From Bacteroidales bacterium (GTDB lineage: Bacteria; Bacteroidota; Bacteroidia; Bacteroidales; DTU049), in the NCBI GenBank assembly GCA_018432645.1, contig JAHDSP010000424.1:1-8207 (forward strand): a DNA stretch of 8,207 nt, in the 5' to 3' direction. The translations under genes were made by a program, and so were the position numbers. Below the pieces are notes generated by a model. That model saw only the letters and a list, made by a program, of their open reading frames with translations. It was not told the origin of the DNA and ran no database searches. Below are positions 1 through 5,586 of the stretch, piece after piece (the first letter of the stretch is position 1; each line of letters opens with the position of its first letter).

Positions 1-831
1 GCTTATATTAAAGCTGAACTAAATCTTTTCAAAAAACAAGCTCAAGAAGTTGATATTATCATCACTACTGCTCAAATACCTGGTAAAGAAGCTCCTAAAT
101 TATTATTTGAAGATCATGTAAATGCTATGAAACGTGGCTCTGTGATTGTTGATTTAGCTGCTCCTACTGGTGGTAATTGTGTTTTGACTAAAAAAGATGA
201 AATTATCACTACTGATAATGGAATTACTATTTTAGGAAAAGTTAATATGATGCCTACTCAAGCCAGTTATTTATATGGTAATAATTTAATTAATTTTATC
301 GAAGAGCTAGGCACTGCTGATAATTTTAATATCAATATGGATGATGATGTTATCAAGCGTGCTATGGTAGTGTATAATGGCAAAATAAATTGGCCTCCAG
401 AGCCCTTACCTGTTAGTGCCAAAAAACCTATTATTTCTAAATCTATTGAGCAAGAGTCTCTATCTAAAGCTAAAAAGGTACGAAAACAATTGATGACTAA
501 TGCAATTTCTCTCATTGTTGTGGGTATTTGTTTATTTTTATTAGGTAAGGTAGCTCCACCAGATTTTATGAGGCATATAACTGTCTTTGTTTTAGCAATA
601 TTTGTTGGGTGGAATGTGATATGGAATGTAACTCATGCATTACATACCCCTTTGATGTCAGTTACTAATGCTATCAGTGGGATTATAATTATTGGTGGAC
701 TGCTGCAAATGCAATCAAATATTACAGATACCAAATCTATTTTAGCCTTTATTTCAATATTAATTGCTTGTATTAATATTGTAGGTGGTTTTTTAGTTAC
801 TTATAGAATGTTAAAAATGTTTAAAAAATAA
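1..831 (+). CDS. pntA: NAD(P)+ transhydrogenase alpha subunit PntA, 3' part
   Basis: The window opens inside this gene in frame 1, so only the last 276 codons are present; an ATG at 127 is internal. PntA carries the NAD(H)-binding domain and part of the membrane domain of the proton-translocating transhydrogenase, which couples hydride transfer from NADH to NADP+ to proton entry across the inner membrane. The visible part starts in the NAD-binding fold ([19 protein letters not shown], then [15 protein letters not shown]). A charged linker follows, then four membrane segments, including the very conserved [17 protein letters not shown] and the terminal YRMLKMFKK. The soluble and membrane parts are fused in one chain, as in E. 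coli PntA, whereas many bacteria split them into PntAA and PntAB. The pntB start lies 8 nt downstream, so the two are co-transcribed. The match to the family is close and the identification is firm. Confidence 0.97.
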   Translation, partial: AYIKAELNLFKKQAQEVDIIITTAQIPGKEAPKLLFEDHVNAMKRGSVIVDLAAPTGGNCVLTKKDEIITTDNGITILGKVNMMPTQASYLYGNNLINFIEELGTADNFNINMDDDVIKRAMVVYNGKINWPPEPLPVSAKKPIISKSIEQESLSKAKKVRKQLMTNAISLIVVGICLFLLGKVAPPDFMRHITVFVLAIFVGWNVIWNVTHALHTPLMSVTNAISGIIIIGGLLQMQSNITDTKSILAFISILIACINIVGGFLVTYRMLKMFKK

Positions 832-839
832 TTCAGTTT

Positions 840-2222
840 ATGATATCAGTTGAAATACAAACAGCAGCATATTTATTTGCTTCTATATTATTTATTTTAA
901 GTCTTTCTGGTTTATCTAATCAAGAATCAGCTAAAAGAGGAGTTATCTTTGGCATTATTGGTATGGTAATAGCAATTGTAGCTACTTTATTAGGTAATAT
1001 ACATGGTTATGCTTACATTATTATTGCTATGTTAATAGCATCAGTAATTGGTATATTAGTAGCTAGAAAAGTACAAATGACAGCAATGCCACAGTTAATA
1101 GCTATGCTACATAGTTTCGTTGGGTTGGCAGCAGTTTTAGTAGGTTATGGTTCATACATAGATCCTAAAACATTAGATTTATTAGGTGCTGAAAGGACAA
1201 TTCATTATGTAGAAATATACCTTGGAGTTTTTATAGGAGCTATTACATTTACGGGATCATTGATAGCTTGGGGTAAATTGACAGAAAAAGTAACTCCCAA
1301 ACCTGTTGTTTACAAAGGTAAAGATATTATTAATATTTTATTATTAGTAGTGTCTGTGGTTTTAGGAGTATTTTTTGTGCAAGCTACAGGAATAGAAGGT
1401 ATGCCCTATCTAGCTATAATGACAGCTATAGCTGCATTTTTTGGTATAATGTTAGTAATGGCAATAGGTGGTGCAGATATGCCTGTAGTTATCTCTATGT
1501 TAAACTCTTTATCTGGCTGGGCAGCTGCAGCTTCTGGCTTTACACTTGGGAATGATTTATTGATAGTTACTGGAGCTTTGGTTGGTAGTTCAGGTGCTAT
1601 TCTTTCTATTATTATGTGCAAAGCTATGAATAGATCTTTCTTTACAGTAATATCAGGTGGTTTCGGTCTAGAAGTTAAAACTGGTGCTAAAATCGAAGGT
1701 AAAGTTACTTCTATTTCACATGATGAAGCTGCAGAATGGTTAAAAGAGGCTCAATCTATTGTTATCGTTCCAGGATATGGCATGGCTGTAGCTAAAGCTC
1801 AGTATCCTATTCATGACCTCGTAGAGAAACTCAGAAAAGAAGGAAAAACTGTAAAATTCGGTATCCACCCAGTTGCTGGTAGGTTACCTGGTCATATGAA
1901 TGTTTTATTAGCGGAGGCAAATATACCTTATGATATTGTACTAGAAATGGATGAAATCAATCCAGAACTTCCAGAAACGGATGTAGTATTAGTAATCGGT
2001 GCTAATGATACTGTGAACCCTAGTGCCCAAGAAGATCCTTCTAGCCCTATTTATGGTATGCCAGTAATAGAGGTTTGGAAAGCTAAAAAAGTTATTGTTA
2101 TGAAGAGATCTATGGCTGTCGGTTATGCAGGTGTAGAAAATCCATTATTCTATAAAGAAAATGCTGCTATGCTTTATGGTGATGCTAAAGAAAGCGTCGA
2201 AAAATTAAATTCCCTTTTGTAG
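840..2222 (+). CDS. pntB: NAD(P)+ transhydrogenase beta subunit PntB
   Basis: Complete 460-residue PntB, close to the E. coli length of 462. It forms the rest of the membrane proton channel and the NADP(H)-binding domain III of the transhydrogenase, and so supplies NADPH at the expense of the proton gradient. The N-terminal half is a set of hydrophobic helices (roughly residues 1-265). After a linker comes domain III with its fingerprints: GYGMAVA at 312-318, [20 protein letters not shown] with R348, GANDTVNP at 387-394, and the KRSM...GYAGV segment with K422 and G428 that closes over the nucleotide. The start ATG is 8 nt after the pntA stop. There is no Shine-Dalgarno sequence, which is normal for Bacteroidota. 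An intrinsic terminator follows the stop within about 20 nt. All the key motifs are intact, so the complex is expected to work. Confidence 0.98.
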   Translation: MISVEIQTAAYLFASILFILSLSGLSNQESAKRGVIFGIIGMVIAIVATLLGNIHGYAYIIIAMLIASVIGILVARKVQMTAMPQLIAMLHSFVGLAAVLVGYGSYIDPKTLDLLGAERTIHYVEIYLGVFIGAITFTGSLIAWGKLTEKVTPKPVVYKGKDIINILLLVVSVVLGVFFVQATGIEGMPYLAIMTAIAAFFGIMLVMAIGGADMPVVISMLNSLSGWAAAASGFTLGNDLLIVTGALVGSSGAILSIIMCKAMNRSFFTVISGGFGLEVKTGAKIEGKVTSISHDEAAEWLKEAQSIVIVPGYGMAVAKAQYPIHDLVEKLRKEGKTVKFGIHPVAGRLPGHMNVLLAEANIPYDIVLEMDEINPELPETDVVLVIGANDTVNPSAQEDPSSPIYGMPVIEVWKAKKVIVMKRSMAVGYAGVENPLFYKENAAMLYGDAKESVEKLNSLL

Positions 2223-2242
2223 ATATAATTTATTTATGTACA

Positions 2243-2288
2243 ATACAAAGAGACACATTCCAATGTGTCTCTTTGTATATATTTTTTT
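2243..2288 (+). terminator. intrinsic terminator of pntAB
   Basis: A perfect 17-bp inverted repeat (ATACAAAGAGACACATT, 2243-2259, pairing with 2262-2278) has only CC between the arms; in practice the innermost A-T pairs probably open into a six-base loop. It is followed by ATA and a run of T up to 2288. It lies 20 nt after the pntB stop and is a strong factor-independent terminator for the transhydrogenase operon. It also separates it from the LRR gene, whose start is only 28 nt after the T tract. Confidence 0.93.
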
Positions 2289-2300
2289 CACTTCTTTTAG

Positions 2301-2308
2301 TAATTTTA
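2301..2308 (+). promoter_or_regulatory. possible -7 element of the LRR gene
   Basis: TAATTTTA, 7 nt before the start codon of the LRR protein, resembles the Bacteroidota -7 element TAnnTTTG with one mismatch. No -33 TTTG is visible at the usual 19-21 nt spacing. The nearest TTTG (2272-2275) lies within the preceding terminator stem and is too far away. The very short leader matches that of other genes in this window. This is a weak call based on composition and position. Confidence 0.3.
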
Positions 2309-2315
2309 CAAAAAA

Positions 2316-2897
2316 ATGAAAAAATTAAAAATATTTTTCATATTAATTGTATCAATAAATATATGTCTGAGTGCACAAAAGGATAGTATTTATACAAATT
2401 TAGAACTTGCTTTTCAAAATCCACAAAATGTTAAAATATTAATATTAAAAAATAAAAAATTATATCAATTGCCATCTGATATTGATTTATTAGAGAATCT
2501 AGAGATTTTAAATCTTAAAAGAAATAAGCTGACAAGTTTACCATCATCTATTGTAAATTGCAAAAATTTAATAAAGATAGATCTTAGTTATAATAAATTC
2601 TCGACTTTCCCAATTATCTTAAAAGAATTACCACGGCTGAAAGAATTAAATTTATATCATAATGAGTTAGAATACTTACCTAGTGAGATAGGTGAATTTG
2701 TTAGTTTAGAGAAATTAGATTTAGGAGAGAATTATTTGACGGAATTGCCACAACAAATCAAGGCTTTAAGTAATACACTAAAGGAATTAAATTTGAGATT
2801 AAACGTGATATCTTTAAAACATCAAAAAGAAATAAGGGAGAAGTATTTACCTAATACGAAAATTTATTTTTCTGCTCCTTGTAATTGTGATTTATAA
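2316..2897 (+). CDS. secreted leucine-rich-repeat protein
   Basis: A 193-residue protein with an N-terminal signal peptide (MKK, hydrophobic stretch at residues 6-18, likely signal peptidase I cleavage after CLSA, residue 20). The cysteine at 17 is not in a lipobox, so a lipoprotein is unlikely. The mature part has a cap followed by leucine-rich repeats of 23 residues starting near 39, 62, 85, 108 and 131, with a 24-residue step to 155. Their pattern is LxxLxLxxNxLxxLPxxI. This is the 'LP' bacterial class of LRR, a curved solenoid for protein binding. The chain ends with APCNCDL, a short cysteine-bearing tail. The ATG is supported by the signal peptide that follows it directly. The terminator upstream makes it a separate transcription unit. 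Ligand and function are unknown; export to the periplasm or surface is inferred from the signal peptide. Confidence 0.85.
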   Translation: MKKLKIFFILIVSINICLSAQKDSIYTNLELAFQNPQNVKILILKNKKLYQLPSDIDLLENLEILNLKRNKLTSLPSSIVNCKNLIKIDLSYNKFSTFPIILKELPRLKELNLYHNELEYLPSEIGEFVSLEKLDLGENYLTELPQQIKALSNTLKELNLRLNVISLKHQKEIREKYLPNTKIYFSAPCNCDL

Positions 2898-2904
2898 AAT
2901 ATAT

Positions 2905-2928
2905 GGCTCTATTTTAAAATAGTGTTGT
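2905..2928. repeat. left terminal inverted repeat of the deleted IS
   Basis: Begins GGCTCTATTTTAAAATAG and ends TGTTGT. It matches the reverse complement of 3444-3467 at 20 of 24 positions, the mismatches being positions 1, 11, 16 and 18. The inner part CTATTTTAAAATAG (2909-2922) is also a perfect 14-bp palindrome. This end lies on the 3' side of the transposase frame. Confidence 0.75.
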
Positions 2929-3015
2929 CGAAAAAATTAGGTTGAAAAAATATTAGCAGCATTAGTAATTTTAAAATTCCAAAATTGAGATTTCCAATGT
3001 CTAGCAGAAGTGTAT

Positions 3016-3426
3016 CTATATGTTAGATTTAGTTTTTATAAGTCTTTCATACATCTTTTCAATATTTGTAAACCTATCCCAAACCTTTGTATTTGATGTA
3101 ATTTTATTATTAAAAATATATAGTATATTTTTCTCAATAAATGCAAAATAAGATGTATATAATGGTAGATATTTGGTAGCTACACCTTTTAGATTATGAT
3201 TTATAAATGCATCTAATCTATTAGCTATGTTATTTATATACTGAACATTTTCACCAGTTTCAGCTTTATGATTCTTAGATATAAATTTTACGTGTTCCAA
3301 TCCTAATGTTTTAGCAAATGCTGTATAACTTGGATGACTATCTGTAACCAATTTTTCATGCTTATTAAATTTATTTTCTATCGCATTGATAATGTCCCGT
3401 TGATTTATTCGCTCTATTTTATCCAT
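3016..3426 (-). pseudogene. IS1595-type transposase, N-terminally deleted
   Basis: A 136-codon open frame encodes only the C-terminal part of a DDE transposase of the IS1595/ISXO2 type. Recognisable parts are DIINAIENKF, then VTDSHPSY with the second catalytic aspartate (D29). Next comes a histidine-bearing linker and NNIANRLDAFINHNLKGVATKYL, whose GVATKYL at 81-87 is typical of this family. The zinc ribbon and the segment with the first aspartate are gone. The first four residues, MDKI, equal those of the transposase at 7854, and the sequence then jumps into the middle of the catalytic domain. This suggests an in-frame internal deletion just after the start codon rather than simple decay. 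No stop codon or frameshift is seen in the rest. It cannot catalyse transposition on its own; a regulatory role is possible but unsupported. Confidence 0.8.
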
Positions 3427-3436
3427 GTTTTTTTTT

Positions 3437-3444
3437 GTAAATTA
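3437..3444 (-). promoter_or_regulatory. possible -7 element of the deleted transposase
   Basis: On the - strand, TAATTTAC lies 10 nt before the ATG, in a leader (TTGTAATTTACAAAAAAAAA) very like that of the small membrane protein gene at 7613. It overlaps the inner edge of the IS terminal repeat by one base. It matches TAnnTTTG at only six of eight positions, so the call is weak. Confidence 0.25.
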
Positions 3445-3467
3445 CAACATTTTTTTTAAATAGAGCT
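3444..3467. repeat. right terminal inverted repeat of the deleted IS
   Basis: Read on the - strand it begins AGCTCTATTTAAAAAAAA and ends TGTTGT, pairing with 2905-2928. It lies 17 nt upstream of the ATG of the transposase frame, so the promoter for that frame probably sits at the inner edge of this repeat. Confidence 0.75.
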
Positions 3468-3545
3468 TAAATTTAAAAAATTTTTTTGATCAAGACTTTC
3501 GTTTGTTAGCAAGTACAAACTTCAGTATTTTTGATAGATTTAGGT

Positions 3546-4010
3546 TCATTGCTGGTAATGAGTATCATCTACATTATATACTTCTTTGCTTGTTTTTTTG
3601 TCAAACAAAAAATATTTAGACATAGCACTGGCTTTGATTTCGCCATTTTGAATGATTTTAGATTCGATGAAAGCAATATTTTTTTTATGTTCAATTAACT
3701 TTCCTTGAATATAGATTTTTTCATCAGTTGAAATTTTTTTATGATATTTGACGTTTAGCTCTACAGTCATACCGGCTCTGCTAATTTTAGATACTATCAC
3801 CCAGCTGCCAACCTCATCTAATAATGTGGCTACTATTCCACCATGCAGTACTCCGTGCCAGCCTTCGTAATTTTTGTTTGCTATCCATTCTGACTCTACA
3901 TGGTCACCATAATCGTAAAATTCTAAATGCAATCCGACTGGATTTCTTTCAGAGCATCCAAAGCAGAAATCATCTTGCTGATTCAAAGATTCTTTTTTTA
4001 TTTTTTTCAT
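3546..4010 (-). CDS. PaaI-type hotdog-fold thioesterase
   Basis: A 154-residue protein of the hotdog acyl-CoA thioesterase superfamily (PaaI / 4HBT type). It begins with a cysteine-rich entry, FCFGCSERNPVGLHLEF (residues 15-31), common in this subfamily. The signature GWHGVLHGGIVATLLDEVGSW follows at about 50-70: the HGG at 56-58 sits at the start of the long hotdog helix, and D65/E66 are in the place of the acidic catalytic residue. The VELNVKYHKKI and IYIQGKLIEHKKNIAFIESKI strands complete the fold. It would hydrolyse an acyl-CoA thioester in the cytoplasm; the substrate cannot be read from the sequence. Its ATG overlaps the stop of the upstream rhomboid gene by 4 nt (ATGA), so the two are translationally coupled. 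It is the last gene of the leftward cluster. No clear terminator follows; a weak 6-bp stem lies at 3501-3520. Confidence 0.88.
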   Translation of the reverse strand: MKKIKKESLNQQDDFCFGCSERNPVGLHLEFYDYGDHVESEWIANKNYEGWHGVLHGGIVATLLDEVGSWVIVSKISRAGMTVELNVKYHKKISTDEKIYIQGKLIEHKKNIAFIESKIIQNGEIKASAMSKYFLFDKKTSKEVYNVDDTHYQQ

Positions 4011-4750
4011 TTCATAAATTTTTTTGCATATTCATCGATGAAATCTTTTTCATCTTTTGATAAAGAGTTTTCACCTTCTTTATTTATTTTTTCTAAAATT
4101 CTATTAATTTCATTTTCTATTTCTTTTCTCTTATCGTAATAGTCATAGTCATTGATTGGAGGTTTCTCATGTAGAATGTTTTTTTTATGAGAAATTTTTT
4201 TAGATAATTGAATAGTTATAAATCCTAATATTGCTGCTATAATAGATACTACTATTGCACTCAAAAGCAGATCCATATTAGTAAATAATATTATTATAAT
4301 GTATAACAATAAAAATATGTTCGAAATAGTTCCTATATTAATCTTTCTATTTTTAAATCGCAAATAAATACCATTATTTGATAGGATAGCCCAGGATAAT
4401 ATTGCACAACTAAATAATGTTAGCCCACCCCAATTATGTAAATTGAATGACCATTGTATAGCTGCGAAACCGCCGCCAAAGCTTGCTAAAAGCCACAATA
4501 TTAAAAATTCCCACCATTTAATATTTGTCAATAAATATCTAGCACTAATGTATAATATTAAAATATTCAAACCCAATTCCCATAAATGTACGTGAATAAA
4601 AGGGTGTAATAGTAATGTAAAGAACAGATTATTTGTGTTAGGTAATAAAAATGTAATAAAGGTATCTGGGAATATTACAAATAATATAGACAATATTATT
4701 GAAATAATTAAAATGCTATAAATAGTTATTTTTTTCCATGACAGATGCAT
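4007..4750 (-). CDS. rhomboid-family protein, predicted catalytically inactive
   Basis: A 247-residue membrane protein with about six hydrophobic helices (residues ~8-178) and a soluble tail. The fold is recognised from the TM2 region: FIHVHLWELGLNIL aligns with the usual FLHAGFWHLLFNML. H53 and the oxyanion-hole N62 are kept, but the second histidine is replaced by E58. Where rhomboids have GxSG there is GGLTLF (108-113), with no serine at the nucleophile position and at best T111 there. No histidine occurs in the last membrane helices, so the Ser-His dyad is gone. The tail, EINRILEKINKEGENSLSKDEKDFIDEYAKK, matches the DUF6576-like ending of Bacteroidota rhomboids, which supports the family call. 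It starts 17 nt after the active rhomboid gene and overlaps the thioesterase by 4 nt. It is probably a pseudoprotease that binds membrane proteins; this is inference. A divergent active enzyme cannot be fully ruled out. Confidence 0.78.
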   Translation of the reverse strand: MHLSWKKITIYSILIISIILSILFVIFPDTFITFLLPNTNNLFFTLLLHPFIHVHLWELGLNILILYISARYLLTNIKWWEFLILWLLASFGGGFAAIQWSFNLHNWGGLTLFSCAILSWAILSNNGIYLRFKNRKINIGTISNIFLLLYIIIILFTNMDLLLSAIVVSIIAAILGFITIQLSKKISHKKNILHEKPPINDYDYYDKRKEIENEINRILEKINKEGENSLSKDEKDFIDEYAKKFMK

Positions 4751-4767
4751 AGTAAAAAGATAATTTT

Positions 4768-5586
4768 TTAATAATAAAATTTATATGGTTTAAAGCGATA
4801 GCCCCAGATGAGCATTAGAATAAATGCGAATATCATACCTCCTAAATGAGCGAAATGAGCTATGCCACCGTGTGGCTGATAAACACCAGCAAATAATTCA
4901 AAAGCACCATAAATAATAACAAAAACAATAGCTCTCACTGGTAAAAGTCCATAAATAAATACAGGAACATTAGGAAACATAAGTCCAAATGCAAGTAAAA
5001 TACCAAAAACAGCTCCTGATGCTCCTACCATTGGCACATTCATCATCATTGCTAATAAGCTATTTAAAGAATTAACTGTAAGTGGAGCTACGGAATCCCA
5101 ATTATTTAGTAATTCATTAACCTTATTAGGATCATAAATGTTAGCGAAATATTTATCTAAAATTGCAATAAAATCTTGTTGATTTAAAGTTTGAGAATAT
5201 AGTGTAATAGCTTTTTGAATGTTAGTAAATTCTATATGATTAACTCCTAACTGAATTAAGGAAGCTCCTAATCCAGTAATAAAGTAAAAAATTAAAAATT
5301 TCTTTGCTCCCCATACATTTTCTAGCATATATCCAAACATCCATAGAGCAAACATATTAGTAAATAAATGCATAAAACTGCCATGCATAAACATATAAGT
5401 AATAAACTGATACCATCTAAAATATGGGGATGCTGGATAGTGTAACCCAAGCATATTTATTAAATCTATTCCTCTATTTGCAAAAACTATTGTAGCTAAA
5501 TAAAAAATTACATTTATAATAAGTAAATTTTTAACAACAGGTGGAAATAAAGAGAAACTTGATGGTCCGAAAAGTCTATTATTCAT
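4768..5586 (-). CDS. rhomboid intramembrane serine protease
   Basis: A 272-residue inner-membrane protease that cleaves membrane-embedded substrates. The catalytic parts are all present. Helix 2 has FMHGSFMHLFTNM (H68, H73, N77), and helix 4 has GASGAVFG with nucleophile S190. Helix 6 has HFAHLGGM with catalytic H247. The N-terminus (FPPVVKNLLIIN) and WYQFITYMFMH are typical of the Bacteroidota members of the family. A polar insert of about 70 residues (roughly 115-180), between helices 3 and 4, makes the protein longer than minimal rhomboids. The ATG at 5586 overlaps the end of mutL by 8 nt (ATGAATAA), indicating translational coupling. The next gene downstream is a second, inactive-looking rhomboid. 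Natural substrates are unknown. Confidence 0.95.
   Translation of the reverse strand: MNNRLFGPSSFSLFPPVVKNLLIINVIFYLATIVFANRGIDLINMLGLHYPASPYFRWYQFITYMFMHGSFMHLFTNMFALWMFGYMLENVWGAKKFLIFYFITGLGASLIQLGVNHIEFTNIQKAITLYSQTLNQQDFIAILDKYFANIYDPNKVNELLNNWDSVAPLTVNSLNSLLAMMMNVPMVGASGAVFGILLAFGLMFPNVPVFIYGLLPVRAIVFVIIYGAFELFAGVYQPHGGIAHFAHLGGMIFAFILMLIWGYRFKPYKFYY

Larger units (their letters stand above)
2905..3467 (-). mobile_element. internally deleted IS1595-type element
   Basis: A 563-bp unit is bounded by imperfect 24-bp inverted repeats (20 of 24 positions match) and holds a leftward frame for the C-terminal part of an IS1595-type transposase. A full element of this family would carry a transposase of about 300 residues. 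Here the zinc ribbon and the first catalytic aspartate are missing, while both ends seem intact. The unit is therefore not autonomous but could perhaps be moved by a related transposase acting in trans. No convincing 8-bp target duplication is seen (AAATATAT on the left, TAAATTTA on the right), so the insertion is probably old or the flanks have drifted. It starts 7 nt after the LRR stop codon. Confidence 0.72.

Noticed and set aside
267..515. 82-codon open frame on the - strand
   Set aside because: It lies inside the firmly identified pntA frame and shows no domain; it is an antisense shadow.
1406..1621. 71-codon open frame on the - strand
   Set aside because: Antisense to the membrane domain of pntB; no independent start signal or family features.
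2897..3475. Target-site duplication flanking the deleted IS
   Set aside because: AAATATAT on the left and TAAATTTA on the right do not match as a duplication; similarity is only A/T composition.
3501..3520. Hairpin GTTTGT / ACAAAC after the thioesterase gene
   Set aside because: Only 6 bp with an 8-nt loop and no adjacent T tract on the - strand; too weak to call a terminator.
3824..4139. Two overlapping + strand frames (3824-4060 and 3927-4139)
   Set aside because: Both lie antisense to the thioesterase and pseudo-rhomboid genes and are Phe/Ser-rich, as expected from complementing Lys/Glu-rich AT-rich coding sequence.
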